From Pyronema omphalodes (taxonomy: Eukaryota > Ascomycota > Pezizomycetes > Pezizales > Pyronemataceae): DNA of 64,000 bases. A program made the position numbers and the translations under genes. Within the stretch, counting starts at the first letter, position 1. Each line of letters begins with the position of its first letter. Shown here in pieces: positions 12,026-23,401 of the stretch. The notes below the pieces were generated by a model. It saw only the letters and a program-made list of their open reading frames with translations. It had not been told where the DNA came from and did not search any database. The stretch is taken from positions 124,001-188,000 of the forward strand of contig JAJJXM010000064.1 in NCBI GenBank assembly GCA_024516155.1, given 5' to 3'.

Positions 12026-12462
12026 TTTGCTACAAAATAAAATAACAAGCAGGCCTTGGTAAGATGCATAACACAACAGACTACATATACCATCGACTTT
12101 GAATCGATATCAAAACGGGGGGCTTTTACCCACTCCTATAAAGCAACAAAGAAATGAAGAGATCCAATGACGTATAACGAATAAAAGAAGCCCCCGGTAA
12201 CTTTCAGAAAAGCAAAAAAAGAATTCCGGAATCCGGATTTCAGAACACCCAAGACTCCCTTGAAACGTAAAGTAAATCCATCAGCACGAATAAAGTGGTG
12301 CTTCAACAAAACATAACAAACGCAAAACACAGTACAAGCGCTCTCAATCCATCAGTCATAGTAAAAGATTCATAGTCCATGGAGGCATCAAGTCAGACCG
12401 AGACACGCGCCATCACTAGAGGACAATAAACAAGAAACATTTTGCAATGTTTACTGTTTAGT
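12026..12462. other. convergent 3' intergenic region (elp6 / snx3)
   Basis: 437 nt between two convergent genes, so it holds both 3' UTRs. It is A-rich with several AATAAA-like words (for example near 12180 and 12425). Nothing else was recognised. Confidence 0.5.
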
Positions 12463-13097
12463 TCAAACCGACCAGGAAGTGCGGTCCCAGTTGGGGTCCT
12501 GGACAAAGCTTGCTAACACCTTGCTACCGGTCTGCAACAGGGGGTGCCCAACAACTATCTGTAGAAATCGCTGGAGTCCCTTCTGCCGTTCCTCGATAAC
12601 TTGGTCGGAGAAGCGGTTCATAAGCACCTTGCCGGGAAGTGGGGGAATGGTGACACGCGAGCTCTCGCGCTCCAAGATATCGCGGAAGTGCTCGAAATCG
12701 CTGTATCGTCGTCTCACGACCGAGTGCTTAAGCTGTAGTCGTGGCCGTTAGCGCATGACGCAATAGAGGGGTGACATGAGGTTGCGAAGTCGCACCTTGA
12801 AGGCGGGAATGTTGGTCTGTTTATAACACCAAGGTTAGCTACTGAAATACGACTATTACAAGAGTTCCTGAAAGTTATGACTTACCCGACAAACCACCTC
12901 GTAGTCTGTGTACATTTTGCTACCGAAACCATGTGTTTGAGGGTTCTTGACCTGGATAACGAGATTCGTGGTCAGAGGTTTGCTTGCGCCTAGTCGAAAA
13001 TAGGTAATCAACGTACCTCGACCTCCAATAAGTTCTCTGGAGGAGCATATCTCTCTTCGCAGCTCTGAGGACGGGTGGACTGAATGGGGGCTTGCAT
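12463..13097 (-). CDS. snx3: Sorting nexin Snx3/Grd19 (PX-domain protein)
   Basis: Small PX-domain protein that binds phosphatidylinositol 3-phosphate on early endosomes and acts as a retromer cargo adaptor, recycling membrane proteins to the Golgi. Four exons, 13097-13017, 12951-12886, 12816-12796 (21 nt) and 12732-12463, are joined by introns of 65, 69 and 63 nt to give 145 residues, the usual length. Every exon matches the family in order: [46 protein letters not shown], then PPLPGKV and the [18 protein letters not shown] helix. The RRYSDF arginine and the KV/R residues are the lipid-binding positions. It ends shortly after the PX fold, as Snx3 does. The start at 13097 leaves a 27-residue N-terminal tail. 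A CACGTG palindrome sits about 250 nt upstream. Confidence 0.95.
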
Positions 13098-15196
13098 TTC
13101 GGCGGTGTGGCTCGTCGGCGGGTAGGGGGCGTCGGTGGTATTTGATGTGTTAGGAGGGGTAACGCTCCTCGAAGTGTGTTGGTTGTTGTGGCTGTGGGAG
13201 TTTCGGCGGTGAGTGAGAAAGTATGTTCGTGGTTGTGCTCGTGCTCGTCTCGGTGACGTTTTGCGGGAAGAGAAGGCGGAACAGAGTGGAAGAGGGTTGT
13301 CTCGGAGATAATCTGGGCGTGAGTGGGGGGGAGCTTTAACTAATCACCACGTGATAGGGCCACGGCGGCCAGTTCCGCAATTTGAATGGGCCCACTTGAT
13401 TATCACCTTGTATCTATTTTGGCGAGGTGAAATCAGCGTTTCAAAATCTCACCAATATTAGAATTTTAATGACATCGCCATCTCCATAAACATGAGCATC
13501 GGAATCTTCTGAGACGCATCTCTAGCCTTGGGCTTTGCAGGTCATCGATCATTGTCTTGGCGAAATAACAGACCGAGCTCTCCGCTCAGCTGATGTCGAC
13601 CTTAAGTACCCCCACAACACAAAGTTCTTTATACACAGCAAATACTTGGTATCTCCAACGTGAAGTTGTTGAAAAAATTGTCAAGTATTGCAAGTACCAA
13701 AGTATTAAATACAACGTGGAATCGATATGCTAATCATGGTGGAGTACTCAATGAGATATTGAACATGTACTCGGCTACATACCAGGGTAGTTCGGGCGCT
13801 GTAACATGAGAGCTGTTCCTCCCGCGGTGTTGCTAGAACCTTCGATTGCCCCATACGGCTAGCCCCAATGGACGTTGTGGCGTCTTGAACAGCCACAACC
13901 GCAACCGGCAATCAATGAAGATCCAAAGAGTCCGAGAAGCACCACTGGAGGGTGTTCGACACCATTAGATGGCTTACGATGATAGAATAAAATTATTGGC
14001 TTTTCGAGATAATGCGGGAATAGGGTGGGCAGCAATGAGACAAAACATGTAGGTATAGACTGTCGTATTGTTCAAAAGATTTATTCCGGGGTATCAGGAA
14101 TATGCTATCCAGAATCAGGAATTAAATAGGAGGGATACCATTCAATAGCCTCCTCACTCGCCAAACCTTAACTTGATTGAAGCTGCCTGGCTGGGTATGG
14201 AGACGAAATTGAAGATGATCTGGGAAAGAGTAGCTGAGACATCGAGGCATTACAGGCGGTCTCAAAGGCTTCTTGGACAGCTATTGCCGAGGAGTACTTT
14301 CACTTGAATAGTTCGATTTAAGATTATAAGCTGTAATAACACATAACACTGTGGTATCGAAACTGCTTTATAATTTGGATGCATAAATCTGTTTTCCATT
14401 GAAAACTCGGTCCAGGAAGTTGCGTGGGCAAAGTAACGGTATACTGGGGTTAGGTTCATGAGCATGACTTGTCACTCTTGGACCTACAATGATAGATAGT
14501 CTCTAATGATCATGGGGGTTTCCTACAATTTCAAGAACCCCCACAACGTTGAAGGCCGAACCCGACTTTTAAGATTAGCCACAGCCGTATTCAACTCTGA
14601 AAACTAACTGAATTAAGAATTGCTTTTCCATTCTTTTGATAACTCTGAGAGCAGAATTGTTACGTCAACTTGTCGGCGAATTCGAACCATTACGCAGACT
14701 GTACAGTGTTCACCAATCAACCATTGTCCGGGTTGAAAAATTCGTCTTTTGCAGCATCCTTCCAGTCGCCGTTACACCCGTATCATCGCTACTCGGTAGC
14801 CTGTTTTTGCCGTGTCTTGCAGTTCAAGTTCATTCTGACGGCACAAGAGTCCACGCATAATTGTTTCCGCGCCAAGCCACACACGGCGGACACCAACACC
14901 AACTTTCCTCATCGCGAACTTGAACAACCGCCATCGAAATAACCCCAACCCTCCTACTCGGCGGTCCCAAACCACAACACGCGAGCGTCATATTAAGCTT
15001 CGATTCGTCCGACGACGTTGCAACCCACACCCTTCGTGCTGCGGGGACATAGGTAGCTGTAAGGGACCTTCAATCGCCTTTATTTCCTTCGAAAGGCCAA
15101 TCGTGCTGATAAGCAACGTGCATCGAATAGCCATCTCGCAACCCTCACCCTAGAGGTATTGCGCGTTAGGTTTAGGGATAGAACTTTAAAGAAACC
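13098..15196. other. divergent intergenic region between snx3 and the Myb/telobox gene
   Basis: 2.1 kb containing both promoters. I recognise no gene. Visible landmarks are the CACGTG E-box at about 13348-13353 and telomere-like words just before the Myb gene (TTAGGTTTAGGG at 15167-15178). The remaining ORFs are short and unlike anything I know. Confidence 0.5.
15166..15178 (+). promoter_or_regulatory. telo-box-like GTTAGGTTTAGGG in Myb-gene leader
   Basis: Two near-telomeric units, TTAGG and TTTAGGG, 19 nt upstream of the ATG of a telobox-Myb gene. The position suggests that the encoded protein might bind its own promoter or leader. This is inference; the site is short and could be chance. 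Confidence 0.3.
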
Positions 15197-16945
15197 ATGG
15201 AGAACTCCTCAATTACCTCCCACCTTTTGGCGGCCCTAAACGTTATTCCGGTCGAGCTTCCGCCGTTGCGTGATCAAGTTGCTCCGTACCCGAACGACAG
15301 ACCTCTTCCCCTGGAGCCGTCTACATCACAAGACGCCTATGGCTCACGGAGACCTATGCCACCGCCGTCACAAAATGCAGACCAACAGCTTCACACTGAA
15401 GCTCGGCAAAACGGCGATGAGCATATGCCCACAAGCATGTATCCTCCACTCATGACTACCCCGCAAGCAAACGACCAGGCAATGCAACTTGGTACATCAG
15501 AGCAACATCAGTCCCAAATGCCGGACAATACAAACGAGATTGGTGCTACACCTGCGAGGCGTACCGCAAAAAAGTTCTCCAGCTCTAATCGTCGCCAGAG
15601 GAGAAAGTGGACAGAGCAGGAAACCAACGATCTGATCAAGGGTTGTCACGAGCACGGAATCGGAAATTGGAAAAAAGTCTTAGACGATCCGAAATATAAC
15701 TTCAACGGCAGATCATCTGTCGACTTGAAGGACCGGTACGGACAACCTGTCTGATTTGCCTGGAAATTTGCTAAGCATTAAACAGATTCCGAACATGCTT
15801 TCCCAAAGAGTACCGCAAAGACCTCCAGCAACCCCCCGAAGAAGAGAACCCTGACGCCGACCTAACCCAGGATATGGACACTTCGGGCTCCCCTGGTTCA
15901 TCTACACCCTGCGGAACTGCTCGTTCTGGGAAAAGAAGAGTTACTAAGACCGAGATACACCACGCCGAAGTTTTAGAGAAGCTTGGGTTTGGGGAAGCTG
16001 CCTTCCCCAAAGTTCAGCGTCGTGAGAGACGCGAGTTTACACAGGAAGAAGATGAAAGGCTTCTTCATGGTTTCACCATTGTACGTAATGCCTTTAAGAT
16101 GCTTCCTTTCTACCCCCCAGTTTATGACAACTTGCTGACGTAATCTGCCCGCAGTATGGAGCCTCCTGGAGTAGAATACAAAACGACCCCTCATTGCACT
16201 TGAGCCACCGTCGAAGCACGGACCTTCGAGACCGGTATGGAAATATTTTAAGCTGCCCATATTTTGGAGCACTACTAATAAATACCTCGTTAGATTTCGA
16301 AATGCATACCCCGATAGATACGAGTCCGCCGGCTTCAAGGCCCGACCACGTCACCCGAAGCCACGCCCTTCTCCCGCCCCTACAGGTGATACCGGAGAGC
16401 GTATTGAAGATGATATGGACGATGGGAATGAGCTTACCAACCCTCGTGTTGACCCGCACATTGACGAGGCCAACAAGGCTGATTCCAACATGTTAATTGT
16501 GCAAAATTTACTCAGCGAACATCTAGCTGCAAACTGGACTGATGGAGTTGACCCTAATCTCACCAACGATATGGGCCCGGTTGATCAGGCACCACCACCG
16601 GGAAGTCTTGCGTTGGACCCTGCCTTGGGAAACAACTTTGAAGGATCCGTTCTTGATATCGCTTCGGAATTACTTACAGCCTCTCCCGACAAGCAAGGAC
16701 AGCGCACAACTATGTCATGGGAAGATATGCACACACAACCCATCTTTGAAGTTGAGACATCGTTCTCGATGCCACGTTCCAACGGAAATGATAGCAAGCC
16801 TGCAGTAACGATACAAGTTCAAAACCACTCGCCAAAGCTTAACGCTGCTAGTGCACCCAGAAAACGCTATCTTGAACAACCAACAGGAAACGAAGAGAAG
16901 AAAGTTCGTATGGACCAGTCAAACCCTGGAGCTTCCATGGCTTAG
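15197..16945 (+). CDS. Two-Myb telobox DNA-binding protein (Teb1/Tay1-like)
   Basis: Predicted nuclear protein that binds double-stranded TTAGGG-type repeats. Four exons, 15197-15735, 15786-16080, 16155-16234 and 16294-16945, with introns of 50, 74 and 59 nt give 521 residues. A disordered N-terminus (1-130) leads into Myb1 (about 136-184: KWTEQETNDLIKG to VDLKDRFR). After a basic linker comes Myb2 (about 262-310: EFTQEEDERLLHG, YGASWSRIQ to TDLRDRFRNAYP). Both third helices carry the telobox motif V/T-D-L-K/R-D-R-F-R, and both are split by an intron at exactly the same codon, consistent with internal duplication. Tandem Myb plus telobox is the arrangement of fission yeast Teb1 and Yarrowia Tay1. 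These bind telomeric repeats and act at telomeres or at promoters, including histone genes. A TAG at 16943-16945 ends the frame, but a coding-looking tail of 46 codons follows in frame. Confidence 0.88.
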
Positions 16946-17086
16946 TACCCCAATGAAAGTATTCAGAGTTCGCTATTGAGCGCTATCCAAAGAGATCGCT
17001 CAGATGAACCTGAACGATCTCAGTCTGAATCAGTAAATTCAGAAAACGCTTCTCATTCTGGATGGTCCCGGGAACCTCAAAACTAG
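16946..17086 (+). other. In-frame open tail after the Teb1-like stop codon
   Basis: Directly after TAG the same frame stays open for 46 codons and ends in TAG at 17084-17086. Its composition (Ser/Glu/Arg/Gln-rich, starting YPNESIQSSLLSAIQRDRSD) matches the disordered C-terminus before it rather than 3' UTR sequence. It may be the true C-terminus behind a nonsense change (CAG to TAG would give Gln), a readthrough extension, or a region reached by removing a 42-nt segment (16904-16945). Confidence 0.45.
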
Positions 17087-20000
17087 ACCACCCGCAATAA
17101 GTCCGAGTAGTGTTGCGTGAACATGTCAGCGTGTCTACATAGGGTAGCCTACAGCGATCCAACTGGCCCTTATTTTCCTTTTTTTTTCTACCTGAGTCTA
17201 TTTTCCATTTTCCATTTTCTCTTTTCCTTATTTATTCATTTTTCATTTTCTCCTTTCTTTTCCATATTTTTTCATTCTTCATTTTCTCTTTTCCTCATTT
17301 CTTTTCCATTTCTCATTTCTTCTTCACAGAATTCGCTCTATCAAACTCTTTTATTTGCATATTTGGATTTTTTTTCTGCGTTTCTGGTTTGCTTTCGTCT
17401 TTTCTTTATTTTTTATTTTTTTTTTTTTTCATTTGGGGCAACAAAACTTTATCGGCGAAATTGGGTTGGGATTGTGTCGACTTTCGTGTTTCATATTTCT
17501 GTTTTTAGGTCTTGGCTGTGTGGGCGGTGTGCGCTATATGGGCTGTCTGAGTTGGTTATAGTAGAACCTACAAAGTTCAAGGACGGTTCCTTGGGATGTG
17601 TGACTGAAACTGGCACCCGGGGCTCGCGACTTGGGGAATCTTTGTCTAACTTAAAAGGGGAACTGTTGATGGGGCGACGGAAGATAGCATTGTGAGGACT
17701 TGGTTGGGACATGGTTCCTGGAGTTCTGATAACGAACTGGTGTCTTCAATCTGGTCGTTTGTGAGATACTTAATCATGGATTATCATCCATCTTCGTGTG
17801 TGAACCTTTTGTGAATACATACCCGGTGTCATATGTGCTACAATATCCGCAGCCATTTTGATGATTCTTCTATCACGTGTACTCTCTTCGTCGTCAATGA
17901 TGGCCTATACTTCGTTCATACTTCGGTATACTTGGTCCTTGGTAACACTACGTCTCATTTGGTCTCCTCTACTTATCTTCATCCAATACTCATTATCTAC
18001 CGCCTGCTTTTTTTCCAAATCTCTACCTTCTTCCACTATTTCATTGATACAATCCTACAAGCTCATCAAAAAAACCTCCAGCACATCAAACCACAAATCG
18101 CACAATTATTCATAATTACAGATAGTCATGTGATTGTGAAATATGCCACAAGCTCTACTAGCTCATATATGTAACTCTGTATATCTCATCTCTCTTCTCT
18201 TGCATGGATATTCAAAACCTATCAGTTTAAAGCACTCCAGCCCCGAGCACCTTAAGTACCGCCAGCCCCAATCTTCTCCAACCTCGAGCTCCTCCAACCT
18301 CGTTCTCCTCCAACCTCACGCTAAAGTAGCTTCCTTTTCATCCCATCGGCTCAAATCCTCGCAGTTCCATATACAATGCCACCGGGAAGTAGAAATAGAG
18401 AGATGCAGACATTACCATGCGAAGAATGAATTGTGACAGGTAAACTTTTAGAAGCATCAGTTCCCACTGTTTCATCAACTTTTAGAATGAATCTTTGTTT
18501 AATTTTGTTGTTGGATATTACAAGAAGATGCGGCTACTGAGCGGCGAATCTAATTTCCTGGGGAGGGGCAGGAGTATAGTTATCAAGGTACTTTATATAG
18601 AACTTTATAACATCTCCGAAACGAACTTTGATGGTTCTGAATCTCACTGATCGGTCCAAATGAAGATATACAGAATCCAAAAAATCATTCCCTCGCTGCC
18701 ACCGTCATGAAACTCCACTCGCCATGCATATCTCATCAATCACTACTGTATGCATACCACAAAGCTAAACCTTAAGAAATCGAATCCCACACCTTCCAAC
18801 TCTCATTCATCAACTAATAACAAAGCTTTACCCAGCTTCATGTACCCAGAGTAAAGCTCCTCATGATACACATTAAGTCACCGTAGTACCCGTCTAGGCA
18901 CTGTTGTGGCCGCCCGTTTTGGATCTCTCTCACATATATAGGTATCACGAGAAGGATTTGGGGAATACTACCCGTCTGTGTCTATCTTCTTGAACTTTAA
19001 GCTTCCTTATATATGATCTTACCCGGGATTCCACAAGGCTGTGGAGTTGGGTTGGAGTTTTACATCTGGGATTATGGAATTTTCTTGATGGACTTTGAGG
19101 ATCTTCCGGTTTTTGTGGCACATAAAATAACGTCACCATTCTGCGACTAGATTGTAATCTCGCTTAAGCTTGAGCCTGAGTCTTGTTCGTTGTTTACTGA
19201 GTTGATCTGGAGATGGTGGTCTCGAGAGTATTAATTATGGGATAGATAGCTTAACACATAGACTCGAAACTGATTGCACCAGTTTCAATGGGACGAAAAT
19301 GAATGGGGCTTTATATATCTAGTTGCTGTCTGCGGTTGTAGGGTATTCGGACTATGGGGTGTTTATCATGCTAGTGATCGACCGAAATATTCACTTTCGG
19401 GCTTTGTTCGAAATATAGTCTGGTTTGAGGTTCTAGCAATCAACTATAGAAACTTTTCGATATTTTTAAACAAGAGTCATAGTACTACTTGGAGTTTCTT
19501 CTCCTGGACAATGTAAGTGTTATAAGCCGCCGAAATTCCGGGACATTCCAAGGGGTATACAGTGATTACAGTAGCCTTGACCGCCTCCTGAAATTTGAGC
19601 CCAAAGCATAATCGATGATGTTTTACGGAATTCTCAATTACATATTTCCAAATATTATTCCTAACCCCTATGTTGACGGATTCTCAGTATAAACCACAGT
19701 ATACCGCAGCCAAATCCATACAGGCGTTTAACTATATCATGCCACATCACTCGATAGGCGGTGGGACTCAACCCAAGGTAAAATCGGCCCTATCAGACCC
19801 ATTGGAATAACTAAATGCTACAGGTATAATGTACTAGACCCGCATGGTTTTGACAGGTTTCCATCAAATCATGCTAGAAGTTCAACAGGTAGAGGTGAGT
19901 GGGCAGGTATCACTATTAAAATGTCATCGGTATTATACAACTGAAGGTATGAAATGATTAATCAGTGGCGTGACTGGTTACGATACTTCCTTAGGTTAAA

Positions 20001-20879
20001 ATAAAACTACGGGAACTGCATTGGAACTATATCTACTCTGCCTCATTTTCGGTCACATAGTTTACACTCCCTGTTCAGGGGCTGGAACCAGCTTCCTGGG
20101 CCTGGTATATACCAAGATTGTAATTTGCTACCGAATGGTGCATACAGACATAGACGAGTAATGCTCCTGATATGGAAGATAATTTGGGAAGAAGGAAATT
20201 AGGTTGGGGAATGTTGATTGACGATAGACTTTGAGAATGGATATGCATGGATAAGAAGTATGATTCTATATGAAGGGGAAAAAATAGAAGACAGAAGATG
20301 GATGCATATATACTTATGTACGTAGATAACCGAAGGGAAGACAAAGTGGGAAAGACGATGCAAGAGAGATGCGCTGAGGAGACAAAGTAAGAGGCACGAG
20401 TACCGGAGAGGAGATGAAGGAAAGGAGGAAGAGAAAGAGAGAAGGGAAACAGAGGAGTGCAACAGCGAGTGGTGGAAGATGAAGAGGGAGGTGAGGGGAG
20501 AAGTGAGAAGAGAGGAGAGAAGAGAGGACCAAGGAGAGTATGGAGAGGTGGAAGAAGTAGAGGAAAGGGAGAGAATAGAGGAGAAAGAGCGAACAGGGCT
20601 TAAAATGTAACGACAAGGAGACAACCAGCATGAGGGAGAAGAAGAGAGGCTACAGGCCTGAAACAAGATGTACGTTTTCGGACGAATTTCAGCGAGACTC
20701 TTTGGTGGTGGGATGGGGTTTATTTTATCTTCATTGACACGAATCACGCGTACGTACCTGACAATACATATACGGGTTTTACCGGCACTGAGGAATCTGG
20801 GATTTCGCAGCTAGGTGGGATTGGATTGGATTATAGGAGTTTGTGCATGTATAGGCGAGATGATATTTGTGATGGATAT
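17087..20879. other. 3.8-kb gene-poor region
   Basis: No gene recognised. 17170-17430 is a T/C-rich stretch of imperfect TTTTC-type words. 20333-20600 is a strongly purine-rich block on the plus strand. The longer ORFs here follow these biases (Phe/Ser-rich or Ser/Leu-rich readings) and are not credible proteins. The rest is AT-rich unique-looking DNA. Confidence 0.5.
20333..20600. repeat. ~270-bp polypurine/polypyrimidine block
   Basis: The plus strand is almost wholly G and A (GAGGAGA, GGAAGAG, AGAGAGAAGGG words), with only scattered pyrimidines. The complementary pyrimidine strand reads as a Ser/Leu/Pro-rich ORF, which is an artefact of this bias. Such tracts can adopt triplex structures. 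Confidence 0.7.
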
Positions 20880-20887
20880 GTCTGTGC

Positions 20888-20916
20888 CAGACCTCCCAGT
20901 CGTACAAAGCAGTTTA
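20888..20916 (+). repeat. left terminal inverted repeat of hAT-type element
   Basis: Starts CAGACCTCCCAGTCGTAC. It aligns with the reverse complement of the right end (CAGACCTCCCAACCGTAT), continuing to a shared CAGTTTA block with one gap. Confidence 0.85.
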
Positions 20917-21646
20917 AAATGACGGCCACAACGGACTGTACGGACTGTTGGAATATGAGAACTGTACGGCGACCCAGTTCAGTTTACTGTCAGTATTATA
21001 AACTGGTTAAACTGTGAAAACCAGTTAACTGAATGCAAGGCTTGGCAAACCAGGTGAACTGTTTAAAACTGCGAAAACTGGTTTGCCCAGAGGAACTGGT
21101 TTGTGAAGGGGTAATAAATATTATTCAGTGCATACATATGTAAAAAACTTCCATCCTAATTTGGTCCCTAGAAATCACAACTGACGCCTACGATTGGAGT
21201 TCTTGAGCCCATCAATGGGCTCCAGAGGATCTGCCTGCATTCAGTGGCGGTCCCGGCCCTCCGATATAATGATCTGCTTGCATTCGGATAATAGCAGCTC
21301 AGACTCGGCAGTCATCGCGGGAACTGAGAGCTTGTTCAACGCCATTTTGTAAAGGTTGGGAAATCTGGTTACCAGAAGCTGGCGAAATGAGCAGGGTTGA
21401 GATACTGGCAGGCTCGGCCACCGATGGGTTCAAACGAGGTTGAATACGTTATTTATTCCTGCATGCACTGGTTCCCGATGCAGTTGAACTGGTTTATATT
21501 TATCGAGTCCGTTTAATCAGTGCACTGCAGTTACCTGGTTCTATGGACCCCTCAAAACTGAACCAACTGTCTATCCGGGACATCAAAACTGCACCAACTA
21601 ACTGTGAATTTTCAGTTCAGTTTACCTGGTTTACGATTTTACCCGG

Positions 21647-21674
21647 TAAACTGGCTATACGGTTGGGAGGTCTG
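21647..21674 (-). repeat. right terminal inverted repeat of hAT-type element
   Basis: Read on the minus strand it starts CAGACCTCCCAACCGTAT and continues into CAGTTTA, mirroring the left end. The direct repeat GTCTGTGC follows immediately outside. Confidence 0.85.
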
Positions 21675-22489
21675 GTCTGTGCAGTTGCATAAGTTGGATG
21701 GGAAGGGCTGTGGGGGAGGAATAGGGGTACATTGAACTCTTACTTAAAACAGTAATAATAACAAATAAAATAAAAATGTATAAATATCTCCATAACGAAA
21801 AACACGTATCTAGGGTATCTCTCTTAATTCTTAATTCTGAATTCTTTTATTTCTATTCTCCCTGTCTTTGTTCCCTATTTGTCTTCCTTTTTTTGATGGA
21901 ACCTTCATATAATAATATACTTAAGGCTTGGTTTATACATTTGTCAACTATCAACTATCAACTATCAATAAACAGTGTCTAATTATTCGACAAGCGTAAA
22001 TATTACAAGATAAAAACATTAAAGGTCAACGCGTGCAGCTATGTAGAGTCACATGTAGCCTGGCTACCGTAACAAATTAGCAAACGATCCATTCCACTCC
22101 AGGTGCAAACATGCACATGTGCACACCAATGCACACATAGATACATTGCCTATGTAATAATATAATGGATGTATCGGTACGAGGATCAATCATGTTTTTA
22201 CATTGGTCAAGCTAGCTAGGCGTATGAAAATTGAATTTTACATACATATGCATGTGTAGAGCCCCAAGATACCGTTTCAGACGCCATGCACATACTTGCC
22301 AAGATCGAGTTATGAATTGATGCTACATGCTGACCGATTGCAACTTATTGAAGATTGGACTAGTTATACGTGAAGGCATAGGTAATGCAGCTGCAATGAG
22401 CTGAGCTCAAAAATTTCGTGGAGTACACATTCTGGTAGATGTAGGCGCAGATATGCGTGTGCATGCAGTACGAGCTGGACTATGGGGGG

Positions 22490-22604
22490 TGCCAAACATT
22501 CATCGAAATAACGTTCTGGCAAATTTCTGGCAAATGTATTCAAATTTTTGATGATACGGCGTTTGGAATCTTTTAGACGTATTTTGGACAGTGAATGTTT
22601 GGCA
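22490..22604. repeat. 115-bp segment bounded by inverted repeats
   Basis: TGCCAAACATTCA at 22490-22502 is repeated in inverse as TGAATGTTTGGCA at 22592-22604, with partial similarity further out (ATGGG/CCCAT). TGGCAAAT words recur inside. It could be a tiny MITE relic, but no target duplication was found. Confidence 0.4.
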
Positions 22605-23381
22605 AATGCCCATTTTGCAATCCACCTTCAATAAACGCCGAGTGATGTATAATGATGTGATTTATAGAACATCATGCGATGTCACTCGTGGATACTTTTC
22701 CTAAATAGGATCGGTGTATCCGCAAATCCGCGTATGGTGCTTCATAGCGCTGTCTGTTCAATCTACTCGTCTGCATCGAAAAATATGAGGTGATCTTCTT
22801 TTCAGCTGCAGTACCACGCTTTCAATAACTCTCACACTGTGGGGGAGAGGTGTTCTGCGAAGTTTGTGGAGTTGGAAATTTGGCAGGAGCAAGAGCCGTA
22901 TACTAGCGTACAGAAGCAGCGAACCACAGCGCGTCTCACGGTCTATACTCTACCTTTTCTGGGTTACTAGATGAAGCCCGCGACGTTTAGCACGCGGGGA
23001 TTTGTCCTCCTGTTAGCGTAAAAAAGAACTTCAGATTACGCTACTCATGTATTCTAGAGTTCGAAGCGTTAGCCCCCTTGCTATAGCGTGCTGCTATATC
23101 TACTTAATCACGACGATAAAGGAGGATAATACGCTATAGATCTTGAATAAGTAACCAGGACCATACACGTATTGTACGCCGCATGGTGAAGCGGTCATTC
23201 AGAATCCGGATTTGATAGTACGCACTGCGGCATGACTATGTATCAAACTAAAAGCGCAATCAGAATGCGCTTTAAGACAAGAATGCCATCTTAAAATATT
23301 ATATCAGAACCATTTTTCGTCTTGGATGGACTTGTTTTCCAATTAAGTCGGCTCTTTACGCGCGATGATAGTGCTTAAGCT

Positions 23382-23401
23382 AGTAATATCGCGATATTAC
23401 T
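23382..23401. repeat. perfect 20-bp palindrome
   Basis: AGTAATATCGCGATATTACT reads identically on both strands. It lies about 420 nt upstream of the membrane-protein start codon and could be a dimer binding site or a cruciform-forming sequence. Confidence 0.6.

Larger units (their letters stand above)
20880..21682. mobile_element. Non-autonomous hAT-type DNA transposon with 8-bp target duplication
   Basis: The element runs 20888-21674 (787 bp). Its ends are inverted repeats of about 29 bp starting CAGACCTCCCA: the left arm begins at 20888, and the right arm ends at 21674 as TGGGAGGTCTG, with matching CGTA and CAGTTTA blocks further in. It is flanked by a perfect direct duplication GTCTGTGC at 20880-20887 and 21675-21682. 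An 8-bp duplication with a CAG-starting terminal repeat is the hallmark of the hAT superfamily. Both subterminal regions are dense in AACTGGTT/AACCAGTT words in both orientations, as expected for hAT transposase binding sites. No transposase ORF is present, so it would need a transposase supplied in trans. The intact duplication argues for fairly recent insertion. Confidence 0.88.

Noticed and set aside
17117..17695. 192-codon plus-strand ORF rich in Phe/Ser
   Set aside because: It arises from a T/C-rich stretch 3' of the Myb gene. Apparent membrane character is due to TTT/TTC codons.
20199..20747. 182-codon minus-strand ORF rich in Ser/Leu/Pro
   Set aside because: It is the pyrimidine strand of a purine-rich block; composition explains the open frame and no domain is visible.
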